Source: Ceratopteris richardii
Taxonomy: Eukaryota; Streptophyta; Polypodiopsida; Polypodiales; Pteridaceae
Reading direction: 5' to 3'
Length of the DNA: 64,000 bases
Assembly (NCBI GenBank): GCA_020310875.1
Contig: CM035413.1
Coordinates: 166,537,996 to 166,601,995 of the forward strand
Notes under the pieces: model-generated
Told to the model about the DNA's origin: nothing
The model's database searches: none
The model's input: only the letters and a program-made list of their open reading frames with translations
Shown: piece after piece, positions 44,534 through 57,692 of the stretch
How the letters are laid out: every line of letters begins with the position of its first letter
Position numbering within the stretch: position 1 is the stretch's first letter
Program-made: the position numbers and the translations under genes

Positions 44534-47500
44534 AAAGGAATTGAAGCTTTAAGGTTTTAATACCTTGATGAATAATTTGAAGCTATTGGAGTAGAGGTAC
44601 ATCATCAATACTACATGAAGGTAGTAGGTAATAGCAAGAAAGCATCTTAAGACACATCCAAGCAAAGAAAGGTGCATAAACTTCATTACAAAGGTAAATC
44701 TCATACTTCTTCTTATTACACATATCCCAAAGGAGGGTTGAAGGAGGAAATTTTAGTATTTCCACAATGGGCTATCAACATGTGATAAGAAAAACTATCA
44801 ACCATGGTGATTTAAAATCATAGCATACTTGCAAGGTAGAGGTTTGTATGGTTGATTGATGGCATAGATATCAAACCTATATTACAAGAGGATCCAAATC
44901 ACCAGCAATTCAGGGAACTTAGACTTTGAAATGAAAGAAACAAAAGCTTTATATTCATTTTATCACAAATTATTCAAGATTCAATGGTAGGACACATACA
45001 AGGTCTAGACACAAGTAGGGATGTTTAGCTTCCATTGGAAAGGTTGTATGCTATAGGTACAAGTACAAGGAAGATTCAACTCAAAAACGATTTCAACAAC
45101 ATAAAGAAAGATACAAGGACATCGATCAATGATTACTTGTTGAAAGTTAAAGAGATTGCATATCAACTAAGATCAATTCAAGCTCGACATCGATCAATGA
45201 TTACTTGTTGAAAGTTAAAGAGATTGCAGATCAACTAAGATCAATTCAAGCTCATGTGGGGGATGATGACATGGTTGCACATACTCTCAATGGACTCAAG
45301 GATGATGAGAGATGGAAACCATTCATTACTTTTATTTATGTCATTGAAGAATTAGAAGATTTGATCAGCTTGTTTCTCTCATGATTATGGAATAGATGAA
45401 TCTAAATGGCTCCACTTCTAATAAAAAAGGATCTCAAGGACAAGCTCTTTATGCAGGATCATCAAGAGGAGTAAGTAGGGATAGAAGAGGTTCAAATAGA
45501 GGTAGAGGAAGAAGGAGTGATGATCAAGGGACTTCAAGTGGATCCTTCAACATAAGAGGAAGAGGAAGATGAAGTGCTATAGGTACAAGCTACTATAGCT
45601 ACAATCAAAGACACGGAGTGAAGATAACAACAATTGCTACATATGTGGAAGGTATGGAAATTATGCCAAAGATTGCTATCAAAATGAGAAAAATCAAGGG
45701 GGTAATCGAAGTGGAGGCTATTCAAGAAGAGTTAAACAAGAAGGAAATTATGCAGGTGAAGGTAAAAGTGATGATTATGATTCTCTTCTTATGATGAATG
45801 TAGAAACTAAGATGAATTGCAATAGTGATGTATGGTATGTAGATAGTGGTTGTTGGAACCATATGTCTCATGATGCTTCATGGTTTTCAAATATGCATAA
45901 TCCTTCATGGAAAGATCATGTTGAAATAGGAGATGATACAACACATAAGATTATATAGATTGTAGATGTTGTTATGCAGGATAACTGCAAGACAAATTGC
46001 TTGAAGGATGTACTTTATGTGTCAACAATCACTAAGAATTTGATGCCAGTTGATAAAATGGTGGAAAAAGGTTTGCAAGTAAGATTTAATCATGCAGGTT
46101 GTTTCATTTGGGATCCAAAGCAAAGGAGGTTGATGGCTAGAGGTAAAAAACAAGGTAGATATTTTACAATCAAGGTAAATCCAAATCATACAAACTATTT
46201 CTCTTATGGTATGCATAGAATAGCAGAGCTTGATCTATGACACAAAAGGATTGGTGAGATGAATGTACACATGCTAAAGAAGCTATCAAAGAAGAGGATT
46301 GTTGAAGGATTACCTAATCTTACCAAGCAACATACAACGCATCTTTGTGAAGCATGTCAAATGGGCAAGTAGAGTAGATAGCCTTTCAAACCTTCAAGCT
46401 ATGTAAGTGATGGTTTGCTAGATCTTTTACACAAGGATGTATGGGGTCCTACTAAAGAGGCATCCTTGGCTAGTAATAAGTACAATGTATTATTCATTGA
46501 TGATCATAGTAGAAGACATTTGTGTATTTCATTAAACATAACAGTGAAGTTTTTTATTGTTTCAAGAAGTTCAAATCATTTGTTTTGAAGTAAACAAGAA
46601 GGTATGTTAATAATCTAAGATCCAATGGAGGGGAAGAGTATTGCTCTCAAGATTTTACTGATTTTTTGTATGATGAAGGTATGAAAAGAGAGCTTACATG
46701 TAGGTATACTCTGCAACAAAATGGAGTTGCAAAAAGAAGAAACTGGGTCATAGCATAAGCATCTAGGAGCATGGTAAATGATATGTGTTTGCCTAATTCT
46801 TTTTGGCAAAAGCTATTAGCACAAGTGTATACATTATGAATAGTGTTCCTACTCCTAGGGTCCATCATTTGATGCCATATGAGGTATTGCATGGAAGGAA
46901 GCCAAGTGTAAGTCATTTGAAAGTATTTGGTTGTGTATGTTATGTGTATGTACCTAATGAAGTGAGATCAAAACTTGATGTGAAATAAAAAAAGTGCATA
47001 TTTATTGGTTATGCAAATAGACAAAGATGATATAGATGTTATAATCCTCATTCCAACCTCAACTATTTTTCTTAAGAATAATGCGTTGGTTTTTAGATAG
47101 GGTAATTTGAAGTTGAACCTCATGTGGGATCAGGAACCCAAAGGAGCTCAAGAGAATTTTTTACCTATACAAAGGAGAAATTTGGGACTAGTAGACAAGG
47201 CTTATGAACTTGAGATTAGGTAGATGCCTAGGAAAAGATAAAAAAAACATCAGATCATCTAAAGCTAGTGTCAATCATACAACTAGGTCATGGGCACAAC
47301 AGCTTAGTGATTATCCCTACGTGCTAACTTTGAAAACAAGTGATTCAAAGATGTCTTTTAGTATGGGGAGACCTGCAGGTAGCTCAGGCACTGCCTATTT
47401 ATAGACACCAGAAGGTCCCTATAAAACACATTTGGAATATATCAAGACCAACCGATTAGGCTCACACATCTATGAGGATGGTTTGAGGTGATCGGTTGTC

Positions 47501-48898
47501 CAACTCAAAAATCTTGATCAACCATTTGGACTTGAATATCCAGTGGTCAAGTTTGAAGATGGTTCTTATATTGATAAGCAAGGACCTAGGTATGTGGTTA
47601 CCAACTTACCAAAAATGATAGATGAGTTTGGAAACATCATTCCTGAGAATGAGATAGGAGACCTAGAGCAAGGAGATCTAGGACAAGAACCCAAGACTCC
47701 CATAGGCAAATCTGTCTTGACCAAGGTAATTACTCCAAAGTGAATTCCCCAAGAAAACAAAAGCATAGAACTATTCTTGAATAGAGAAATAGAGGAAGCC
47801 TTTTGGAGATTCAAGCTAGATCAACCCAACAAAATAGGTGGAGTCATCATCTATGAGTAAAGATCCTGAGATACTAGGCAAAGTTGTCTATCTAGATAAC
47901 ACATCAAAGAGAATGTTCTTGGTAACAGAGCATGATAGGCATGTATACACTTGGTAGGGTGCATTGATCTTCCCTCCACCAAGATCTAATGTCTCCCATG
48001 GCCTCCAAGGTGTAGGATCATCCCAAGCTCATGAAAACCAGAGGGAAAGAGCTAGAGAGAGACATGAAGTGAGCTTTGCAAACTCCTTAGGAAGAGAGCG
48101 ATCAAGATTTGAAAGTGAAAGATGTGAAAGAGAGAGAGCATAGATCACATAGGCATAAAAGGGATGAACACGATTTTTTGTTGCCTAGACCTCGAGAGTA
48201 CCCAAGAACCCTTAGACCCTCTCAAGTGGCCAAGACAATGAAAAACTACTTTGATGGGTCAGGAGATCCTTATGATCATGTGGCCAAGTTCAAACAAGTG
48301 TTAAGAGTTGAATAGGACGAGGACTTGTTCACACAGTTTGAGGCATTTGGTTTGATCCTCAAGGGAACTGCCTTAGCACGGTTTCAACCCCTGAACAATC
48401 AAAACTATTGAAATATAGGTCAACTGCCAGAAGCATTCATAGTGGAATTTTCCAAGAGTGGCATCACACATAACACATCATCCTTGATCCATAACCTCAA
48501 GTAGACACCCCAAGAAACAATTCAGCTTGCAAGAAGATGGTGCAAACATTACTTAGAAAGAAGTCCTATTCTAGAGTTACCCACACCAACCAAACAAGTG
48601 GCCTTGTTTTTAGATGGCTTACTTAGCACAAAATAAAGATCATATGTTGTCCAAACTCTATAAGGATTTTGACTGTTCTACTAGTCATACTTCTACAACT
48701 TCCACTGCAATAGATGAGCTAGTTGATCAAGTTGCCGAGAAGCTCGGAGTTCAAAATAGAAAAACGCCAAAGGTCACCACAGTGAAATGATGTTACAACT
48801 ATGGAGGGGAACACACAACCAATGTATGCCCAATGCAAAACCAGAACATGAGAGAACTGAATGCTCCATATTGCACTATTGAGAGAAAATACACGAAC

Positions 48899-49976
48899 TG
48901 TTGGTGCATTTTACCCAAGCCTACATCTTGATATGCTTGATATTATGATCATTTGAAAGTCACATGTGTAGTCATGTGAACACCTCTTGTAAAAGAGTAC
49001 CATTTATCTTTTGTTATTGAAAAAAGAAAAAAGGAAAAGGATGGCTTACCTCATCCATGATGTAAAAGCAAATTCATGGCTCTATCTATCTAAAACCACG
49101 AATTTTTGAGCTGAAGGAATATCTCCTAACTTTGGGGATCACTTTTAGGTGGAGCCATTTGAATTCGAATTCAAAACTCCCTCCAAGAATAGCTATAAAA
49201 AGAGCAAGAAGGAAGAGGCGATTAGCAAGCCTTGTACGTGACCAGTTCATGTCATTTTGTAGAGATTGAAGAGCTTAATCCATAGCTCTATCATTCTACT
49301 CCCATTGTGCAAATATTCATTGACAATGTGGTTGTAATTATATGTGAATCTATACATTTATCATCATCTACTTCTCTGTTTTGTTCTCTGCTATACTCAC
49401 TCAGAGCAGTAACTGCAGAAGGTCATATCTTGAGTTCTGCTCCACCTTTTTCAGTGTTTTAACATGCGTTGGATAGCTCTTACTGGCTTGTTTCTTTATA
49501 CTAATTTTCATGGTCATTGGATTTACAATTTTGGAGATATCTGCATTTTACTACTCACTTGTCTATCTCTGCAGAGCTCCGAGAATGGTGGGCATGTTCC
49601 AGAAATTGATGAACCTTGTCCTCATTGCTCAGTCCATCATTTGAAGTGTTTTAACTTGGATTTGGAAGCTTGTTAAGTCTATTTTCTATTCCCAAAAGCA
49701 ATTTATCTAATGTTTACCAGGTTGAGAGCACTATTCAATTTTTCCAGCAGGTGTATGTCCAAAAATAGTAAGTTTTGGGAGCTAGTCATTTTGCAACTAG
49801 TCTGTCTTGACTTAAACTTTTGGGATACATGTTCCAAAGTACTTGGCTGATGTTTTGGTGGATTTAGGAAGCTCAAAGGGTCTACTAATCAACTCTGAAG
49901 TCTTAGTTGGCTGATGTGAAGCCGGTTGTAGCACCACCAACTCATCTTTGGATTGCATCCACCATCTCTCTTGATA
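48899..49976 (+). repeat. C4 5' LTR
   Basis: This 1078-bp LTR starts TGTTGGTGCATTTTACCC. TATAAAA at 49194-49200 is a likely TATA box, also present at 54538-54544. Confidence 0.94.
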
Positions 49977-49977
49977 G

Positions 49978-49989
49978 TGGTATCAGAGC
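49978..49989 (+). other. C4 primer binding site (tRNA-iMet type)
   Basis: TGGTATCAGAGC lies one base after the 5' LTR. Confidence 0.95.
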
Positions 49990-52900
49990 ATAGTCAATCA
50001 ACATGGGAGATGGATTTCCATAAAACATTGACAAATTGGATCGAAACAACTACCCGGCATGGTCTCTAAGGATGGAGGCTTACCTTCAAGGTAGGAATCT
50101 ATATGGATTCATATCGAGAGATGAAGCAATGCCAACCATGAGGAACAAAGGGCAACCATCACATGAAGAAGTGGAAGGACTTTTGAATTGGTGTTCAAAG
50201 GATGCACTTGCAAGGTCCTATATTCTAAACTCAGTCTTTGATTTTACCTCATGTCAAGGGATGCAAGACATCAAGAGAGACCTGGAATGCACTTGCTTCT
50301 TTCTTCTCTTTCAACACTCGAGCAAGGAAGAACCAATTGTGGATGGAGTTCACAACAATGAAGAAAAGCCCGAAGCAAAATGTGATTGATTATGTCACAA
50401 AGATGAAGGATATTTTCTTACCAACTTGGAAGCATTGGAGAGGTGATTGAAGAGGAGCAAATCATTAGACAAATCATAAATGGAATCAAAGCAGACGACA
50501 AGTGGGAGTCATTCACAATAGCCATGGATTTATACATGGATATGCATGTACCCGACCTCAACACACTCATGGGCCAACTCTTCACTCATGAAGCAAAGAT
50601 TAGCAAAGGTGGTGAGTCCTCAAGAGGTAATCAAACTTTTGCCTTATATTCTGATAAACCTAAGGTCAAGGACAAGTCAAAGAATAGGAAGAATGAAGAT
50701 GAAGGTAGCTCTTTCCAAGCAAACTTTGCAGGTAGAGGAAGAGCTAGAGGAAGAGGCAGAGGTGGAAAGCAAGGCAGGGGGAGATTCCAATCATCTCAAC
50801 CTTGCAATATATGTGGCTTGTCTAATCATGCTACTGAAGAATGTTTCAGGAATCCAAGGAACTCAAGAGGAAGAGGATTCAATAGAGGTGGCTATGGATC
50901 AAATAGAGGCAGATACAATGGAGGCTACAACAACAACTACTACAATAGCAATTACAACAACAACTATCAAAGTGGCCATAGAGGAAGAAGAGACTACAAT
51001 AACTATGCAGAGGACCAAAGTCAAGAAGATTCATTATTGATTATGAATCTATCAGTGAAGAAGGGTAAGGATGATGATCACATATTTTACATTGATTCGG
51101 GATGCTCAAACCACGTAGCAAGAAATGTGGCTTTACTTTTTGATTTGGAAGATCCTCATAACGAGCATGAAGTGCAGACAGGAGATGAAACAAAGCACTC
51201 AGTGGAGAAGATAGGTAATGTGAAGACATCACATGGGAATATGAACCTCTTAAGCAAAGTCTTGTATGTCCCTACAATTACCAAAAATTTAATAAGTGTT
51301 GGACAGATTGTTGAAAAAGGATTGCAGGTTAGATTCAACCGATTTGGAGCATATGTTGAAGACCCAAGGCAAGGCTTTAAAAGGATTTCCAAAGGAGAAA
51401 AGACAGGAAGGCTTTTCACTTTTGAAGTGGAAGATACAAAGAACATAGCTTTGTTTAGCTATGGATCTCAAACTCTAACAGAGTTGGAGATGTGGCACAA
51501 AAGGCTTGCTCACATTGGTGAGAGGACACTCAAACAAATTTGCAGGGACCAAAGTGTACTTGGTTTGCCCAATATCACAAGGCAACACATGATTTATAAG
51601 TGTGAAGCTTGTCAACTCGGCAAGGCTCATAGACAACCTTTCAATAAGAAAGGATGTATGTATCAAAATCCTTTGGATCTAGTGCACACGGATGTGTGGG
51701 GTCCAAGTAAGGAGCCATCTATATCAGGCTCAAGATATTATGTGTCTTTCGTAGATGATTGTAGCAGGTGGACCATTATGTTTTTTATGAAGCACAAGGA
51801 TGAAGTGTTTAATTGCTTTAAGAAGTATATTGCTCTTGTTGAAAACCAAACAGGTAGGATGTTGAAAAGAATCAGATTAGATGGTGGAGGAGAATACTTC
51901 TCTTCTGAATTTGATGCCTTCTTGCATGAAAGAGGCATTAAAAGGGAAGTCACTACAAGGTATACACCCGAACTCAATGGTGTAGTAGAGAGGAGAAATA
52001 GAGCTATTGTTGAAGCTGCAAGGTCCATGCTCAACGAAAAGGGATTGCCAAACTACCTATGGGTAGATGCTATGTCGACAGCCACATATCTCATAAATAG
52101 GCTTCCATCTAAGTCACTAGATGGAACAACTCCATATGAAGTGTGGAATGGAAGAAGACCTAGTCTAGAGCATTGTAAAATCTTTGGATGCTTAGCCTAT
52201 GCTCACATTCCTTCTCAAGTAAGAGGGAAATTGGATCCCAAGGTAGAGAAGTGCGTATTTATTGTTTATGACCAAAACCAAAAAGGATATAGATTGTACA
52301 ATCCAACCAATAAAGGATTTTCTGTGAGTAGAGATGTAATTTTTTATGAAAACAACTCATGGTTTGATGATGATAGGAAAGTGAAGTTGCCTTATGACTT
52401 GGATGCAGATTTTCCATCACTTCAACCAAAGAAGCCAAAGCAGATTGAAGAAAGTGATTCGGAGATTGACCTAGAAGACTTGGAAAGACTAAAGCTATGG
52501 AAGAACAAAGGTAAAGCAAAGATGCAGGATGCTACATATGGACCCGAGAGCTCACATCAACCACTTAGAAGGTCTTCAAGGGAGAAGAAGAAACCAGAGA
52601 GGTTTGGTTATGATACTTCTTTGGTCTCCAAGCACTCAATCTACATTGCAAAGGATTCAACCAATGAAGAACCTACCACATTCGAAGAAGCACAAAGCAA
52701 GAAAGCTTGGAGAGATGCAATGGATGAAGAAATGGAAGCCTTGAAGGAGAATGACACTTGGGACATTGTACCTAACAAGCCATCTATGAAGGTAATTGGA
52801 TCTCAATGGATATACAAAATCAAGAGGAATTCAGATGGAAGTATAAATAGACACAAAGCAAGGTTAGTTGCTAAAGGGTTTGCTCAAACCCATGGTATTG

Positions 52901-54241
52901 ATTATGAGGAGACCTTCTCTCCTATTGCAAAAATGCCTACAATTAGGGTTCTCAATAGTCTTGCTGCATCTAGAAATTGGAATCTCTATCAACTTGATGT
53001 AAAGAATGCTTTCTTGAATGGATGGATTTTTGAGGAAGTGTATATGGCAAAACCTCCTGGATATGAGGATGCACATCATCCTAACTATGTATGCAAACTA
53101 AAGAAAGCTTTGTATGGATTGAAGCAAGCTCCAAGAGCTTGGAATTTTAGATTGGTGACTTATTTGCAGGACCAAGGACTCAAAGCTAGCAAGGCGGATA
53201 CCTCTTTGTTCATAAAAAGGAATGGATCTGAAGTGATCTATTTATGTGTGTATGTTGATGATATTATTATCACAAGCAATGATCTTGAAGGAATCAAACA
53301 TGTAAAGAGTCAAATGAAGGAGAAGTTTAAAATAAGTGACCTCGGACGACTCACTTATTTCCTTGGATTGGAGTTAATCTACACAGATTCAGGTATATAC
53401 ATCACACAAAGGAAGTATGTGCATGACATGCTCGTCAAGTTTAAGATGGAAAATACCAAGTGTGCAGGTACACCTATGGAGCAAAATAATAAGCTTAGTG
53501 CTTATGAAGGAGATCCAATTGAAGACATCACAAGCTATCAAAGCTTGGTTGGAAGTTTGAACTATGCAACACTCACAAGGGTGGATATATGCTATAGTGT
53601 TAGCATATTGAGTTAGTTTATGCATAAGCCAAGAAGACCACATATCGAAGCGGCCAAAAGAGTCCTCAAGTACCTAAAGGGGACTATGAATGAAGGTTTG
53701 TTTTATTCATTTACTTCAGATATTGAGCTAAAGGTCTACTCAGATGTAGATTGGGTCGGATCTAGAGATAATAGAAGAAGCACATCCGGGTATATATCAT
53801 TTGCAGGTTCAAAAATCATTTCTTGGTCATCCAAGAAGCAACCAACCATGGCATTATCTTCTACTGAAGCCAAATATAGAGGTTTGGCTAATGCAACTCA
53901 AGAAATTATGTGGTTAAAGTCTTTGTACACAGATCTTGGACTTCATTCTTCAACACCACATTTTTGGTGACAACACAAGCTCATTACATCTTGCAGCTAA
54001 TCCGGTATACTAGGCTAGAACCAAGCATATTGAAGTCCACTACCATTATGTAAGGGAGAAGCTAATGAGCAAGGATATTCAACTATCCTATGTCTCTACA
54101 GATATGCAATGTGTAGACATGTTGACTAAAGCTCTTGATGGTACAAAGTTAAGTAGATTCAAGTTGATGATTGGCTTGCAGGAAATCAAGGACAATTGAA
54201 GACTTACTTGGAGGCCAAGCATTTTAGGCTTGAGGGGGAGC

Positions 54242-55320
54242 TATTGGTGCATTTTACCCAAGCCTAGATGTTTGATATGCTTGATATTATGATCATTTGT
54301 AGGTCACATGTGTAGTCATGTGAACACCTCTTGTAAAAGAGTACAATTTATCTTTTGTAATTGAAAAAAGAAAAAAGGAAAACGATGGCTTACCTCATCC
54401 ATGATGTAAAAGCAAATTCGTGGCTCTATCTACCTAAAACCACGAATTTTTGAGCTGAGGGAATATCTCCTAGCTTTGGGGATCACTTTTAGGTGGAGCC
54501 ATTCGAATTCGAATTCAAAACTCCCTCCAAGAATAGCTATAAAAAGAGCAAGAAGGAAGAGGCGATTAGCAAGCCTTGTACGTGACCACTTCATGTCAAT
54601 TTTTAGAGATTTAAGATCTTACTCCATAGCTCTATCATTCTACTCCCATTGTGCAAATATTCATTTCCAATGTGGTTGTAATCATATGTGAATCTATACA
54701 TTTATCATCATCTACTTCTCTGTTTTGTTCTCTGCTATACTCACTCAGAGCAATAACTTCAGAAGGTCATATCTCGAGTTCTACTCAACCTTTTTCAGTG
54801 TTTTAACCTGCACTGGATAGCTCTTACTGGCGAGTTTTTGCGTATCAATTTTCATGGTCATTGGATTTATAGGTTTGGAGATATCTGTATTTTACTGCTC
54901 ACTGGTCTATCTCTGTAGAGTTCCGAGAATGGTGGGCATGTTCCAGAAATTGATGAATCTTGTTCTCAGTGCTCAGTCCATCATTTGAAGTGTTTTGACT
55001 TGGATTGGGAAGCTTGCTAAGTCTATTTGCTATTCCTTAAAGCAATTTATCTAATTTTTACCAGGTTGAGAGCAGTGTTCAATTTTTCCAGCAGGTGTAT
55101 GTCCAAAAATATCAAGTTTTGGGAGCTAGTCATTTCGCAACTAGTCTGTCTTGACTTTAACTTTTGGGATACATGTTCCAAAGTACTTGGCTGATATTTT
55201 GATGGATTTAGGAAGCTCAAAGGTTCTACTAATCAGCTCTGAAGTCTCAATTGGTTGTTGTGAAGCCGTTTGTAGCAACACCAACTCATCTTTGGATTGC
55301 ATCCACCATCTCTCTTCACA
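54242..55320 (+). repeat. C4 3' LTR
   Basis: This 1079-bp LTR is the partner of 48899-49976. It follows the purine tract TTGAGGGGGAG and is followed by CGAAC. Confidence 0.94.
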
Positions 55321-55965
55321 CGAACCACACAAATCAAGATTGTCCATACAATAGGTAGGTTGTTAGACAAATGTATCAGTAACCATACCAATAGGGTAGG
55401 TATCAAAACCAATACCATTAGCCATATCATAGGCCATAACAACAATATCAACCTCAATACCAACAACAATATTAGGCACCATATCAACCACAACCAGTCC
55501 TAGGAAACCAACCACCACCTCCTGCCAATGTGATCCCAGTTAAGTATGTAGTGGTAGAGGAGAACCCCAATAGAACATTGGTGTTGATGACCCCTTTATT
55601 CTCAAAAAATGACCCCTATGCTCAAATTGTTGACTACACCAATGAAGATAGTCCACAATCCTATTACATAGAGTCACTTAAGCAGAGTGAGACTTATCCG
55701 TGTCAGTATGAGGCACCACCTATGGAACCAAATTGGGAGCCAGAATACTCAAATGTCATGTATACAAATCCTGACCCTAGGCCCCAATTGAGACAAACGA
55801 GACCACAAGCCCTTAGAGCACCATGTTTTAGGTCTAAGGGCGACCATTTCATTCATGAATGTCCCCACCCATCGACTTTAGGACAAGGATAGAACATCAC
55901 AATACAAGGCTTTTGTCCTGAGTGTGGTAAAGAACATCTCTCGAGAGATTGTCCAAGGAACCCCT

Positions 55966-57692
55966 TGTTAGAAATGTACAAGCTCAAATGTGTGTGAACC
56001 AAGGCTTAACTCAAGTGCCACATCATTTCACTTTTGGGTAAAGTCTACAACCACTTTTCCATGACTTTTTTAGCTCAAGATTCCATCTACCATGATTGAG
56101 AAAAGTGGGGCATTTTGGAGGCATGATTTGAATTCTAATTCTACACCAACTTTTAGAGCATTATATAAGCAATAGCTTGGAAGAAAGTCATGGCCTCCTC
56201 ACGCTTCATTTTTGCATCTTTAGGCTCTCATTGGGAGTGTATACTCCAGGTCTAAGCTAGCCCCCTACTTGCTAAAGTTTTCACTTTAGCTGAGATTTTG
56301 TATCGCCTATATCTCTTTGTGTAGTTGTCCCTTTCATGCGCAAGATAGCTCCTCTTAGAGATCTTGTTGCAAGCTCAAAGCTCATCATTGAGAATTGAAG
56401 ACATCAAGAGGAGGCCTTGAAGTTGCTTGAGAGCAAAGGATTGAAGCAAAGACCAACAAGATTTGAAGCAAGGGGGAGCTTCTATCATCATTGAAAGTTC
56501 ACGACAAGTGGAGACTCTTGTTGGAAGGTAATCATTCTTTCTCACATCTATCACAATCCAAGGAGGGATTAGGACCCAATTATAGTCTCATACACAATGG
56601 GAGACTATAATACTCATATTGAGAAGCTTGAAAAGACCAATTATGAACCTTGGAAGTTTAGAATATCTAACTTCCTCATGGGAAAGGGTCTTTGGGGGTT
56701 GGTTAGTGGTATTGAGGTGAAGCCATACATAGATCCAGATACACCTATTGAGAATCAAAGGAGAGCCATTAGAGAATGGGAAGAAAGGAATAGGAGAGTG
56801 ATCTTCATTCTTTCTCAACACACAAGCAACTCCATGATATGTCATATCCAAGACCTAGATACATCTAAGAAGGTTTGAGAGTGTTTAGAAAGGTTGTACT
56901 CTACCTCTACAAAGGCTAGAAAAATTCAGCTCAAGAATGAGCTCAACAACTTTAGGAAGTCATCAAATCAGAGCATTAATGACTTCATACTCAAAGTAAA
57001 AGAGATCTCGGATGCACTTGGTTCAATAGGATGTGTTGCAGATGATGATGACCTAGTCATCCACACACTTACTAGGCTTAAAGAAGATGATAAATGTAAG
57101 GCATTCACAACCTCTGTGTATGTAAGTGATTCATTACCAGATTTTGAGAAACTTACTTCTCTTATGGTGACTGAGGGAGTGTATACTCCAGGTCTAAGCT
57201 AGCCCCCTGCTTGCTGAAGTTTTCACGTTGGCTAAGATTTTGTATCGCCTATATCTCTTTGTGTAGTTGTCCCTTTCATGCGCAAGGTAGCTCCTCTTAA
57301 AGCTCTTGTTGTAAGCTTTCTTTTGAATGTAATCTTAGTATCAAGTGTTCCTTATTCTTATGTATATTGAGCTTGAAAGCTCTCTCGTCTATCTCTGCAT
57401 ATTCCTCAACATATGTGTGTGAAGAGGTACACATAAGTGATAGCTATCTATTTGGGTAGATTTTGGTCTATCTTGTATAAGGACGTGGACATAGGTCACA
57501 TTCTCCAAATTGAGTGATCTATAGCTTGTTGGAAAGCTTAGAGAGCCTATTTCTACTATGCAGAGTTTCATAAGTTTAGTCCTCAGGTCGAGAGAGCAAT
57601 TCAATTTTTGGTGGACTGTGGTAGTGAACTATTTGGTCCTAGGAAGGGCCTATCATTCTTTTGTTGCAACTAGGAGTGGATATACTTCATCA
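55966..57692 (+). mobile_element. C7: short copia-type derivative with gag only, inside G3
   Basis: This insertion of 1727 bp begins TGTTAGAAATGTAC and ends ACTTCATCA. CCCCT lies on both sides (55961-55965 and 57693-57697) and G3 is colinear across it. The interior encodes a copia-like gag from 56597 (MGDYNTHIEKLEKTNYEPW) to about 57170. No protease, integrase or RT is seen. A block of about 130 bp starting GGAGTGTATACTCC near 56236 recurs near 57176, which marks the terminal repeats. Their full lengths are not resolved and no clear primer site is seen. It is either a non-autonomous element moved by a relative or a copy that lost pol. Confidence 0.8.

Larger units (their letters stand above)
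43673..47100 (+). mobile_element. C5, right half: 5' LTR, gag, protease, integrase (plus)
   Basis: An LTR at 43673-44521 is followed by the primer-like TGGTATCACAG. A copia gag follows (about 44580-45750), with an Arg/Gly-rich stretch and a Cys/His knuckle near 45640. Protease-like WYVDSGCWNHMSHD is near 45835. Integrase spans about 46200-47050, with NGVAKRRN-like and HLKVFGCVCYVYVPNEVRSK blocks. It ends near 47100, just where the left half of C5 begins in domain order. It is broken at many places. Confidence 0.82.
48899..55320 (+). mobile_element. C4: Ty1/copia element inside G3
   Basis: This is a 6422-bp copia element with LTRs 48899-49976 and 54242-55320 and target duplication CGAAC at 48894-48898 and 55321-55325. 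Parts: gag from about 50003 (MGDGFP, then KLDRNNYPAWSLRMEAYL), an Arg/Gly- and Asn/Tyr-rich stretch with knuckle CNICGLSNHATEEC near 50805, protease FYIDSGCSNHVARN near 51088, GAG-pre-integrase near 51490, integrase (VHTDVWGPSKEPS, RLDGGGEYFSSEF), RT with YVDD near 53250 and RNase H to about 54200. It is the closest relative of C3. It is moderately broken, with about five breaks and most of pol open. The LTRs differ by about 5% by eye, so it is older than C2 and GA but younger than C1. Confidence 0.94.
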
